From Bacilli bacterium (GTDB lineage: Bacteria > Bacillota_I > Bacilli_A > RFN20 > CAG-826), in NCBI GenBank assembly GCA_900767605.1, contig CAAFZT010000038.1, positions 1 to 50,674 of the forward strand: a stretch of DNA of 50,674 nucleotides. Reading direction: 5' to 3'. The translations under genes were made by a program, and so were the position numbers. How positions within the stretch are numbered: position 1 is the stretch's first letter; each line of letters begins with the position of its first letter. The notes under the pieces were generated by a model, which had not been told where the DNA came from, searched no databases, and saw only the letters and a list, made by a program, of their open reading frames with translations. Below, in pieces: positions 15,247-23,642 of this stretch.

Positions 15247-16410
15247 ATGGGATCGGTCGTTTATTTACAAGCCGGAGGTCCAACTTCCGTCATCAACTCT
15301 AGTCTGAATGGCGTCATTCGTCGTTGTCGGGACCGAGGCATTAAAGTCTATGGTGCCCGCAATGGGCTTTTTGGCCTCATCAATAACACTCTCGTGGAAT
15401 TGACAAACCTTTCTTATAACCGTTTGGTTTTATTACGCCAAACTCCAGGTATGGCTTTAGGGAGTTCTCGCCAAAAAATCGATGAAACCTTTAGCCACTG
15501 GAAAGAAGTGGAACAGACTTTAATTAGCGTTGATTGCGATTACCTTTTGATAAATGGCGGCAACGATTCCATGGATATGGCCCATCAACTTCATAAGCAT
15601 TTCGCTTCCTGGGGGTTGAAGGTCATCGGCATTCCCAAAACGATCGACAATGATTTATTTGGCACGGATTTTTGCCCCGGTTACCCCTCGGCTGTCCGTC
15701 ATGTTAACAATACATTCGCCGCGATTAAAATCGATGGTTCCGTATACCCAAAGGGCAAAGTGAATCTCGTGGAAATCGAGGGAAGAGAAGCTGGATGGCT
15801 AACCGCTGGAACGGCTTTGCTCAAAAAAGAAGCAGCTCCGGATGGCATTTATTTGCCGGAAGTTCACTTTGATATCGAGGCTTTCCTAAAAAAGGTCCAA
15901 GAAATCTATGAAAAGAAAGGGTCCTGCTTTTTCGCCATCAGCGAAGGGGTGGACGTCCCTCATCAAGAATTTGGAACGGCGGACTCTTTTGGCCACGTTT
16001 CTCCCGAGGGGGCGGTTTACGAATTGGCGGGAATCATTAAAAAACGGCTCGGCTTGCCTGTTCGCGCTTCGGTATTAGGGACTCCCTGCCGCGCCGACCC
16101 TTACTGCATTTCTAAAGTGGATAGCGATTGTGCTCAATTCCTTGGCGAAGCTGCCGTGGATGTGGCAATCGCTGGAAAAAGTGGCGTGATGGTGGGGTTA
16201 GAGCGTTCCAATGAGAAGAAACTCCATTTTACGGTTCGCTATCAGCCACTCCAAGATTGCGGAGCCAAGGATCATCTATTCCCCCACGAATGGATTCGCG
16301 ATGACGGGACCATCTCGCCAGAATTTAGTGCTTACCTTTCTCCGTTGCTGAATGGTACCGTTGCGGCAAAAACCGATTCGTTTGGCAATTTCCTCTACGC
16401 TGTCATTTAA
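15247..16410 (+). CDS. pfp: 6-phosphofructokinase, probably pyrophosphate-dependent
   Basis: The enzyme phosphorylates fructose 6-phosphate in glycolysis. Family motifs: AGGPTSVINSSL at the N-terminus, GGNDSMDMA near 100, and PKTIDNDLFGTD near 130 with the catalytic Asp. In ATP enzymes these read GGDGS and PGTIDND; Asp after GGN and Lys in PKT are the marks of pyrophosphate users, so PPi is the likely donor. The third residue is Asn where PPi enzymes usually have Asp (GGDDS), which is odd. Length 387 is near the short PPi type. AAAGGAG precedes the start; a terminator follows at 16458-16498. Confidence 0.88.
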   Translation: MGSVVYLQAGGPTSVINSSLNGVIRRCRDRGIKVYGARNGLFGLINNTLVELTNLSYNRLVLLRQTPGMALGSSRQKIDETFSHWKEVEQTLISVDCDYLLINGGNDSMDMAHQLHKHFASWGLKVIGIPKTIDNDLFGTDFCPGYPSAVRHVNNTFAAIKIDGSVYPKGKVNLVEIEGREAGWLTAGTALLKKEAAPDGIYLPEVHFDIEAFLKKVQEIYEKKGSCFFAISEGVDVPHQEFGTADSFGHVSPEGAVYELAGIIKKRLGLPVRASVLGTPCRADPYCISKVDSDCAQFLGEAAVDVAIAGKSGVMVGLERSNEKKLHFTVRYQPLQDCGAKDHLFPHEWIRDDGTISPEFSAYLSPLLNGTVAAKTDSFGNFLYAVI

Positions 16411-16457
16411 AATTTCCGACGAATTCGCATACCTGTCCCCCACGCTTTTTGAAAATT

Positions 16458-16498
16458 GCCCTTTTGAGTGAAAGACGGTCTACTCGAAGGGCTTTTTC
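16458..16498 (+). terminator. Terminator of recA-pfp region
   Basis: GCCCTT and AAGGGC close a stem extended by GAGT/ACTC around a loop, followed by five T. The next 170 nt up to rny hold a small hairpin (GTACTC-AAA-GAGTAC, 16516-16530) and no gene I can see. Confidence 0.75.
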
Positions 16499-16667
16499 CT
16501 TGATAAAATAAAGTCCGTACTCAAAGAGTACTGACACCTCTATCCATCCTTTGGACCTTACAGTTTCGGGTTTGCCCCGCATTCATAAATTCGTTAGGTA
16601 ACGTAACACAGAGAATCATTCATAGCGGTTTAATTCTTTTTGGGTGCTATCGAAAAGGAGTTCTTTC

Positions 16668-18248
16668 ATGCAATTACATTTATGGCTAGACACTGGTGTG
16701 ACGATTGGCATTGCCGCCGGTGCTGCCGTTGTGGCTGCCGTTGCAACGTTTCTTGTGATGTTTTTCCTTGGGAAAAGCAAGAAAAGCAGCGCTACAAAGG
16801 CCGCGGACGGTATTATCAAGGATGCCAATCTTAAAGCGGAGCGTATCGTTAAGAACGCTCAATTAGATGCGAAGCAAGCGGCTTTTGAAGCTAAACAGCA
16901 AAGCGAAAATGATGCTCGCGCTCGCAAGGCGGAAATCGCCGTGGAGCAGCAAAAACTTGACCTTCGCCAATCCGCATTTGACGAAAGGGAATCTCGTTTA
17001 TTGAAAAAGGAAGAGGATTTAGAAAACAAATCCGCTTCTTTGGATGCTTCCTTGGAATCCTACAAGAAACGCAAAGAAGAATTGGATGCCAAGATTGACG
17101 ACATCATCAAAGAATTGGAAAAAGTTTCCGGAATGTCGGTTCAAGAAGCCCACGACGAAATCATGGCTCGCGTGGAATCGAGGATGTCCATGGAAATTTC
17201 CGCTTACATCAAAAACGCGGAAGATGAAGCGAAAGACACGGCCCAACAAAAAGCCGTCGACTTGCTTTCCTTGGCCTGCCAACGTTACGCCCAAGACGTC
17301 GTGACGGAAAGAACGGTTTCCGTCGTCGCGTTGCCGGGAGATGAAATGAAGGGCCGCATCATTGGACGTGAAGGTCGCAATATTCGCGTGTTGGAACAAC
17401 AACTCGGCGTCGATCTAGTCATTGACGATACCCCGGAAGTCATCACGGTTTCTTGCTTCGATCCGATTCGTCGCGAAATCGCCCGCAAGACTCTTGAGAT
17501 TCTCGTCAAAGATGGACGCATTCAACCTGGACGCATCGAAGAAGTGGCAGCCAAATGCAAAAAAGAAGTGGACGATACTTGCTATAAATATGGACAGGAA
17601 GCTGCCTTCAAACTTGGCTTGCCGCGCATTAGCCGCGACTTGCTCTATTATGTTGGCCGTCTTCACTATCGTACTTCCTATGGCCAAAATGCTTTGACCC
17701 ATTCGATGGAAGTGGCTTATTTAAGCGGAATCATGGCTGGCGAACTTGGTTTAGATGCCAATTTGGCTCGTCGCGCTGGCTTGCTCCACGACATCGGTAA
17801 GGCCGTGGACTTCGAGCAAGAGGGGACCCACGTTCAACTTGGCTACGAACTTGCTAAGAAATTTGGCGAAAACGATGTGGTCTGCAACGCCATTCAGTCG
17901 CACCATGGTGATGTAGAAGCTCGCTATGTGATTTCTCACCTTGTTGCTGCAGCCGATACCCTTTCCGCGGCTCGTCCGGGTGCAAGAAGCGAAACGCTTG
18001 AAACCTATGTGAAACGTATTGAGCAGCTCGAAACCATTTGCAAGAGTTATGAAGGCGTTCAACAAGCCTATGCCATGCAATCGGGCCGCGAAGTCCGCGT
18101 TATGGTTATTCCAGATAAAGTTAGCGACGCCGAAGCCGTTAAAATGGCTCAAGACATCCGTAGCAACATTGAAACGAATGTGACTTATCCGGGTCAAATC
18201 AAGGTTTCCGTTATTCGCGAATATCGCGCTGTTGAGACTGCTAAATAA
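16668..18248 (+). CDS. rny: Ribonuclease Y
   Basis: RNase Y is the membrane-anchored endonuclease that starts mRNA decay and processing in Bacillota. The 526 residues contain an N-terminal membrane helix (about 8-30), a long coiled coil (about 35-170), a KH domain (GDEMKGRIIGREGRNIRVLE) and the HD nuclease domain with LLHDIGKAVD and, downstream, QSHHGDVE. Length is normal. AAGGAG 8 nt upstream sets ATG 16668 rather than the earlier in-frame start. ymdB follows 2 nt later and miaB overlaps ymdB, giving an RNA-turnover and tRNA-modification operon. Confidence 0.97.
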   Translation: MQLHLWLDTGVTIGIAAGAAVVAAVATFLVMFFLGKSKKSSATKAADGIIKDANLKAERIVKNAQLDAKQAAFEAKQQSENDARARKAEIAVEQQKLDLRQSAFDERESRLLKKEEDLENKSASLDASLESYKKRKEELDAKIDDIIKELEKVSGMSVQEAHDEIMARVESRMSMEISAYIKNAEDEAKDTAQQKAVDLLSLACQRYAQDVVTERTVSVVALPGDEMKGRIIGREGRNIRVLEQQLGVDLVIDDTPEVITVSCFDPIRREIARKTLEILVKDGRIQPGRIEEVAAKCKKEVDDTCYKYGQEAAFKLGLPRISRDLLYYVGRLHYRTSYGQNALTHSMEVAYLSGIMAGELGLDANLARRAGLLHDIGKAVDFEQEGTHVQLGYELAKKFGENDVVCNAIQSHHGDVEARYVISHLVAAADTLSAARPGARSETLETYVKRIEQLETICKSYEGVQQAYAMQSGREVRVMVIPDKVSDAEAVKMAQDIRSNIETNVTYPGQIKVSVIREYRAVETAK

Positions 18249-18250
18249 TC

Positions 18251-19054
18251 ATGAGGGTTCTCTTTTTTGGCGACGTGGTCGGAGAAATTGGACTCCGTGA
18301 GCTTCAAGTTTCTTTGCCGCGTCTAAGAAAGAAGCTCTCTGCCGATTTCGTTATTGTTAATGGCGAGAACTGCTGCAAGGGCAGCGGCTTGACGTTCAAG
18401 GAATATCAAGCCTTGGTCGAAGCTGGCGCCGATTGCATCACTCTAGGCAATCATTGGCATGGCCGCGATCAAATCGATGATTACATTCAAGAGGCCGAAC
18501 ATTTGATTCGGCCTTTGAACTTGCAAGGATTCGTCCGTGGGGAAGGGACCGCTTATTTTTCTGCGGCAGGAGTCGATATCCAAGTGACCAATTTGTTAGG
18601 GCAGGCCTTCATGAAAACGACGGTCGATAGCCCTTATGAAGTGATGGAGGAGCTTTTGGAAGAAAGCTGCCCCATCCATATCGTAGATTTCCATGCGGAT
18701 TCCACTTCGGAAAAACGCCTGTTTGCCGAGGTCTTCAAAGGTCGAGTTAGTGCCGTAATTGGCACCCATACCCACGTTCAAACCGCGGATGAATGCATTA
18801 TCGAGGGGACGGGGTATTTGACCGACGTTGGGTTCTGCGGAATGGCGGATTCCGTTATCGGCTATCTCCCTCAATCGGTAAAAGAAATCTTCGTCGATAA
18901 AAAACCGGGTCGTTTCCTCATTGCCGAAGAAGGACCGACGGAATTGGATTTTGCCCTGATGGATTTTGATGATTCTACAGGGGAATGTTTATCCATTGAA
19001 CCTATTCGTATTGTCGCGGGAAAGGAGATTCAACATGTCACGCACCATCTATAA
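18251..19054 (+). CDS. ymdB: YmdB-family metallophosphoesterase
   Basis: YmdB is a di-metal phosphodiesterase, active on 2',3'-cyclic AMP in B. subtilis, where it affects biofilm genes and mRNA levels. The 267 residues match the family: FFGDVVGEIGL at the N-terminus, VNGENCCKG, LGNHWHGRDQ, VDFHADSTSEK and GTHTHVQTAD supply the metal ligands. It sits directly between rny and miaB; the rny-ymdB pairing is conserved in Bacilli. The miaB start lies inside its 3' end. Confidence 0.95.
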   Translation: MRVLFFGDVVGEIGLRELQVSLPRLRKKLSADFVIVNGENCCKGSGLTFKEYQALVEAGADCITLGNHWHGRDQIDDYIQEAEHLIRPLNLQGFVRGEGTAYFSAAGVDIQVTNLLGQAFMKTTVDSPYEVMEELLEESCPIHIVDFHADSTSEKRLFAEVFKGRVSAVIGTHTHVQTADECIIEGTGYLTDVGFCGMADSVIGYLPQSVKEIFVDKKPGRFLIAEEGPTELDFALMDFDDSTGECLSIEPIRIVAGKEIQHVTHHL

Positions 19055-20783
19055 ATCTTTGCCCGATATGAGCAAGGCCAGGAACCGCAGCGAGTCTCCT
19101 AAGACGATTCGCGAAGAAATCGTTGTTCCTGCTTCGGTTTTGGAATTTGGTAAAAACCGTAAATATTTCATCAAAACGTTTGGCTGCCAAGGCAACGTGA
19201 GAGACGAAGAAATCCTTGCGGGCTATTTAGAAAAAGCCGGCATGAAAAGAACGTTTGTCGAAAGCGAAGCTGGCATGGTTTTAATTAATACCTGCGCCGT
19301 GAGGGAAAACGCCGAAGAAAAAGTCTACGGGGAGATTGGTAAATTCAAAGCTAATCATCAAAAGGATCCCGGCTTTGTCCTTGGTATTTGCGGATGCATG
19401 ATGCAAGAAGAGGGGATTGCGAAAAAAATCATGCAATCCTATCCCTATGTATCGTTGATTTTCGGTACGCACAATATTCCCAATATTTTGAATTTGCTTG
19501 GGGAGCATTTGGAACGGAAGAAGGATTTGGTCGATGTTGTCTCCTATGCCGGAGACATCACGGAGAACTTGCCTTCCACCCGTTTAGACCGTGTGAAGGC
19601 CTTCGTTAACATCACTTATGGATGTGATAAATTCTGCACTTATTGCATTGTTCCCTATACCCGCGGAAGAGAAAGAAGCCGCGCGAAGGAAGATATTCTC
19701 AAAGAATGCCGTGAACTCGTGGAAGAAGGGTATCAGGAAATCACCTTACTTGGGCAGAATGTAAATAGCTATGGCAAGGACTTTCACGACGGAACTTCAT
19801 TTGCCACGATTTTAGAAGACGTGGCGAAGCTCGGCATCCCTCGACTTCGTTTCATGACTTCGCATCCCTGGGATTTCACCGACGAGATGCTAGACGTCAT
19901 TGCTCGTTATCCCAATATCATGAAATGCATCCACCTTCCCGTGCAAAGTGGCTCTACATCGATGCTTCGAATTATGGGTAGACGTTACAGCAGGGAATCT
20001 TATTTGGATTTGGTGAAACGTATCCGCGAGAGGATTCCAGAGTGCGCGATTACCACCGACATCATCGTTGGCTTCCCCAATGAAACAGAAGAGCAATTTG
20101 AAGATACGTTATCGTTATGCGAAGCAGTTCGATACGATGCCGCTTTTACCTTTATTTATTCTCCTCGCAAAGGAACTCCCGCCGCCAAGATGGTCGATAA
20201 TGTCGACGATAAAACCAAACACGAGCGTTTTGATCGTTTGCTGAAGGTCGTGGAAGACGGCGTCATGTTCCATAGCAGCCAAATGGTTGGCAAAACCTAT
20301 TCGGTCTTGGTGGATGGGCCTTCCAAAAAGGATCCGACGATGCTTAGTGGCTACACCGAATCGAGTAAATTAATTAACTTTAAAGGACCCGCTTATTTAA
20401 AAGGATGCATTGTGCCAGTTCGTGTTATCGAAGACCATGCATTTTCCATGATTGGGGAACTTCAAGGCGATCCCGTTGTGGAATTAGCCAAACATGTTGG
20501 CAAGATTTTGGAAAAAGAAGAAACGGCCAAAGCCTATTTAGATGCAAAAAAAGCTGTAGAAGAATCCGAAGGGCTCAAGACGCTTCGAAGCCAAATTGAA
20601 GACGCGCAAAAAAAGATGATGAACGCGGCCGCTGAACAAAAGGATGCGGAATACGTTCAAGCTAAAAAGGCCTATACGTCCCTCATGGATCAGTATAATT
20701 CCGATCCTTTGATTCAAAATTTTGTGGGAAGGAGAGACGAACTAGAAGACCTGCTGTTAGAAGCGAAGGACCTTCTTTCATGA
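19035..20783 (+). CDS. miaB: MiaB tRNA methylthiotransferase with C-terminal YlbF/YmcA (RicA)-like domain
   Basis: MiaB is the radical-SAM enzyme that adds the methylthio group to i6A37 of tRNA. N-terminal UPF0004 domain with cluster cysteines in FGCQGN, NTCAV and CGCM; radical-SAM motif CDKFCTYC; then a TRAM domain. MiaB normally ends there at 440-510 residues. This one has 582: the last ~100 (from VELAKHVGKILEKEE to LLLEAKDLLS) are helical and match the YlbF/YmcA pattern, including DPLIQNFVGRRDELEDLL. In B. subtilis ymcA (ricA) is a separate gene beside miaB and its product forms the Ric complex acting on RNase Y. AGGAGA before ATG 19035 sets the start. The cysteine tail of B. subtilis RicA is absent. 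miaA overlaps the stop. Confidence 0.9.
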   Translation: MSRTIYKSLPDMSKARNRSESPKTIREEIVVPASVLEFGKNRKYFIKTFGCQGNVRDEEILAGYLEKAGMKRTFVESEAGMVLINTCAVRENAEEKVYGEIGKFKANHQKDPGFVLGICGCMMQEEGIAKKIMQSYPYVSLIFGTHNIPNILNLLGEHLERKKDLVDVVSYAGDITENLPSTRLDRVKAFVNITYGCDKFCTYCIVPYTRGRERSRAKEDILKECRELVEEGYQEITLLGQNVNSYGKDFHDGTSFATILEDVAKLGIPRLRFMTSHPWDFTDEMLDVIARYPNIMKCIHLPVQSGSTSMLRIMGRRYSRESYLDLVKRIRERIPECAITTDIIVGFPNETEEQFEDTLSLCEAVRYDAAFTFIYSPRKGTPAAKMVDNVDDKTKHERFDRLLKVVEDGVMFHSSQMVGKTYSVLVDGPSKKDPTMLSGYTESSKLINFKGPAYLKGCIVPVRVIEDHAFSMIGELQGDPVVELAKHVGKILEKEETAKAYLDAKKAVEESEGLKTLRSQIEDAQKKMMNAAAEQKDAEYVQAKKAYTSLMDQYNSDPLIQNFVGRRDELEDLLLEAKDLLS

Positions 20784-21664
20784 TTTTGGTTTTGACGGGA
20801 CCTACCGGAAGCGGAAAAACGGATATGGCCATTTCCCTGGCTAAAAAGCTAGGTGGGGCCATTATCAACGCGGACGCTTTTCAAGTGTATCGTGAATTGA
20901 ATATTGCTACGGCTAAGCCGAGTGAAGCCCAAAGATTAGAGGTTCCCCATTTCCTTTTCGATTTTGTTCCGGTTTCTTCCTCCTATTCCGTTTATGAATA
21001 TCAGGCCGATTTGCGTGCAACGATCGCGGATCTCCAAGAAATCCATAAACCCATCATCATCGCTGGTGGAACGGGGCTTTATATCCGTGCCGGTCTTTAT
21101 GATTATTCTTTTCCCGAAGAAAAAGTCGTAGATTTAAGTGTTTATGAGAAGATGGACGACGACACCTTATATGCTGCTCTTCAAAAAATGGATCCTGAGG
21201 AGGCTAAAACAATTCACCCTCATAACCGGATTCGCGTTTTGCGAGCGATTAAGGTTTATCTAAGCAGCGGAAAGAAGAAGAGCGAAATCAAAGCGGAGCA
21301 AAAGCATCAGCCGATTTATGATGACGTTTATTTCTTTGGCCTGAACGCAGAACGCGCGCCCTTATATGAACGCGTCAATCAACGGGTAGAAGAAATGTTT
21401 AAAGCGGGATTAGTGGAAGAAAACCGCGCGCTTTATGAAAAATACGGGGAGGCGCCCCGTGCTTTCCAGGCGATTGGAGTCAAAGAACTCTTTCCTTATT
21501 TCCGCGGCGAAAAAAACCTAGAGGAATGCAAGGAAGAAATCCAAAAGAACACCCGTCATTATGTGAAACGGCAGGAAACGTTCTTCCGTCACCAATTTGA
21601 TATTCATTGGATTACTCAAGAAGAAGAAATCTTAGATGCAATTTCCTCCTCTCCCCTTGTGTAA
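20780..21664 (+). CDS. miaA: tRNA dimethylallyltransferase
   Basis: MiaA attaches the isopentenyl group to A37 of tRNA, the step before MiaB. The 294 residues show P-loop LTGPTGSGKT, DAFQVYRELNIATAKP, AGGTGLYIRA and the tRNA-binding RAFQAIGVKEL. The start overlaps the miaB stop (ATGA), so both enzymes of ms2i6A37 are translationally coupled. Length is near the family norm. Confidence 0.97.
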   Translation: MILVLTGPTGSGKTDMAISLAKKLGGAIINADAFQVYRELNIATAKPSEAQRLEVPHFLFDFVPVSSSYSVYEYQADLRATIADLQEIHKPIIIAGGTGLYIRAGLYDYSFPEEKVVDLSVYEKMDDDTLYAALQKMDPEEAKTIHPHNRIRVLRAIKVYLSSGKKKSEIKAEQKHQPIYDDVYFFGLNAERAPLYERVNQRVEEMFKAGLVEENRALYEKYGEAPRAFQAIGVKELFPYFRGEKNLEECKEEIQKNTRHYVKRQETFFRHQFDIHWITQEEEILDAISSSPLV

Positions 21665-21717
21665 TTTTTCATTTGCTTTAGCATTATTCCAATACTCACG
21701 AAAACAAGGAGGCTTCT

Positions 21718-23337
21718 ATGGCTCTTTTGGAAATTGAAGAAGTGGCAAAAAAAGCGGGTATCCCCGCGGATTGCTTAGAACCTTATGGTAAAAATAAGGC
21801 AAAAATTGATTTGGCTTTGTTAGAACGTTTGAAGGATCACCCCAACGGAAAACTAGTTTTGGTGACGGCCATTACTCCTACGAAGGCGGGCGAAGGAAAG
21901 ACGACGACCTCCATCGCCCTCGCGGAAGGGTTTGGCAAAATCAATCAACCAGCCATGCTTTGTTTGCGCGAACCTAGCCTAGGTCCTGTTTTTGGTATCA
22001 AAGGCGGTGCAACGGGGGGAGGCAAAGCCGTTGTCGTTCCCCAAGAAGACATTAATTTGCATTTCACGGGGGACATGCATGCATTGACGAGCTCCATCAA
22101 TTTGATTTCTGCCGTTATCGATAATTCTTTATGGCAAGGGAATCCCCTCCATATCGATCCCAATCGTATTTTGTGGAACCGCGCGATGGACATGAATGAC
22201 CGCGCGCTTCGTGATATTGAAATTCACGGGGACGACGCTCGCGTCCCTTCTCGTCATGACCATTTTCAAATCACGGTTGCCTCGGAGATGATGGCGATTT
22301 TATGTTTGGCTAAAAGCCCGGAAGATTTCTTGGAACGCGTGAAGAAAATTATCGTTGCATTTAGCGTGGATGATCAGCCTATCACCGTCGGCGATTTGCA
22401 AATCTCTCATGCCATCATGCGCTTAATGAAAGAAGCGTTGAAACCAAACCTAGTCCAAACGATTGAAGGAAACCCCTGCTTAATTCATGGCGGTCCCTTT
22501 GCCAATATCGCCCATGGGTGCAATTCGATTTTAGCGACCTCCCTGGCTTTAAAACTTGCCCCCATCACCGTTACAGAAGCGGGTTTTGGCGCAGATTTGG
22601 GCGCGGAAAAATTCTTGGATATCAAATGTCGCGAGGTTGGATTTGCTCCCGATGGCATCGTAATGGTTGCTACGATTCGTGCCCTCAAAATGCATGGTGG
22701 ACAGGCTTACGAAGATCTGAAGATGCCTAATGTGGAATGTCTTGCCAAAGGAGTTGCCAATTTGGATGCTCATATGACTAATATGGCTAAATATGGTGTC
22801 CCCTGTATCGTTGCCATCAACCATTTTGCCCAAGATGATCCAGAAGAAGTAGCTTATCTAGAACGCCACTGCGAAAAGATGGGCTATCGATATAGCTTCC
22901 TCGACGGATTCGAAAAAGGAGGGGAGGGGTCCATCGATTTGGCACAAAAAGTTCAAAAGATGCTTCAAGAAGAATCAACCCATTACGCCCCGATTTATTC
23001 TTTGAAATGGCCGTTAAAGAAGAAAATCGAAACGATTTGCCGCGAAATTTATCATGCGGGCCATGTCGTTTACGAAGAAGAAGCGGAACGGCAATTGGCA
23101 GAATACGAGAAACTAGGATTCTCCGATGCCTATATCTGCATGGCCAAGACGCCTGCGTCTTTAACCGATGACGCCAAAGTCTTGGGCGCCCCGTCAGGGT
23201 TTACGATTACCATTCGCGAGGTGCGGCTAAGTGCCGGCGCGCGCTTCGTTGTTCCTTTAACGGGATCGATCATGACGATGCCGGGACTCCCCAAGGTTCC
23301 TGCGGCGGTCAAAATGGAGGAAGAACCATGGCGGTGA
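21718..23337 (+). CDS. fhs: Formate-tetrahydrofolate ligase
   Basis: The enzyme makes 10-formyl-THF from formate, ATP and THF for one-carbon metabolism. Motifs: ITPTKAGEGKTTTSIALAEG (nucleotide loop), REPSLGPVFGIKGGA, and a C-terminal AGARFVVPLTGSIMTMPGLP. The 539 residues are slightly below the usual ~556. AAGGAGG 6 nt upstream sets the start. DUF951 overlaps the 3' end by 10 nt. Confidence 0.97.
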   Translation: MALLEIEEVAKKAGIPADCLEPYGKNKAKIDLALLERLKDHPNGKLVLVTAITPTKAGEGKTTTSIALAEGFGKINQPAMLCLREPSLGPVFGIKGGATGGGKAVVVPQEDINLHFTGDMHALTSSINLISAVIDNSLWQGNPLHIDPNRILWNRAMDMNDRALRDIEIHGDDARVPSRHDHFQITVASEMMAILCLAKSPEDFLERVKKIIVAFSVDDQPITVGDLQISHAIMRLMKEALKPNLVQTIEGNPCLIHGGPFANIAHGCNSILATSLALKLAPITVTEAGFGADLGAEKFLDIKCREVGFAPDGIVMVATIRALKMHGGQAYEDLKMPNVECLAKGVANLDAHMTNMAKYGVPCIVAINHFAQDDPEEVAYLERHCEKMGYRYSFLDGFEKGGEGSIDLAQKVQKMLQEESTHYAPIYSLKWPLKKKIETICREIYHAGHVVYEEEAERQLAEYEKLGFSDAYICMAKTPASLTDDAKVLGAPSGFTITIREVRLSAGARFVVPLTGSIMTMPGLPKVPAAVKMEEEPWR

Positions 23338-23549
23338 TTCCCATTGAACTTTATGACGAAGTCGAGATGAAAAAGGCCCATCCCTGTTCCCACCGAAGCA
23401 AACGCTTTCAAATTATTCGCGTGGGCGCGGACGTTAAAATTCTTTGTCTAGGATGTGGAAACGTGATCATGATGGATCGTGATCACTTCAACCATGCGGT
23501 GAAGAAAGTGGTCACTCATCACGAATCTCCCGTCATTCCAATCAAATAA
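23328..23549 (+). CDS. DUF951 zinc-ribbon-like small protein
   Basis: This 73-residue protein belongs to the DUF951 (YyzM) family of unknown function. Family marks are the opening IELYDEVEMKKAHPC, a KRFQIIRVGADVKI strand region and CLGCGNVIMM; the cysteines suggest a small metal site. In many Bacillota the gene lies beside ychF; here it overlaps fhs and ychF is 5.5 kb away, so the usual pair has been separated. Confidence 0.9.
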   Translation: MAVIPIELYDEVEMKKAHPCSHRSKRFQIIRVGADVKILCLGCGNVIMMDRDHFNHAVKKVVTHHESPVIPIK

Positions 23550-23642
23550 TCTTCGATTAGGCGCCGACTTTGGATTTTTTTCGAAAAATAAAAGCGAAAA
23601 AAATTTTAATTTTCGCCTCTATGTTAAGTGGAGGCGATTTTT

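Noticed and set aside
23594..23616. GCGAAAA/TTTTCGC hairpin before the first MacB-like gene
   Set aside because: No T-run follows, so I do not call it a terminator; it may only be AT-rich spacer.
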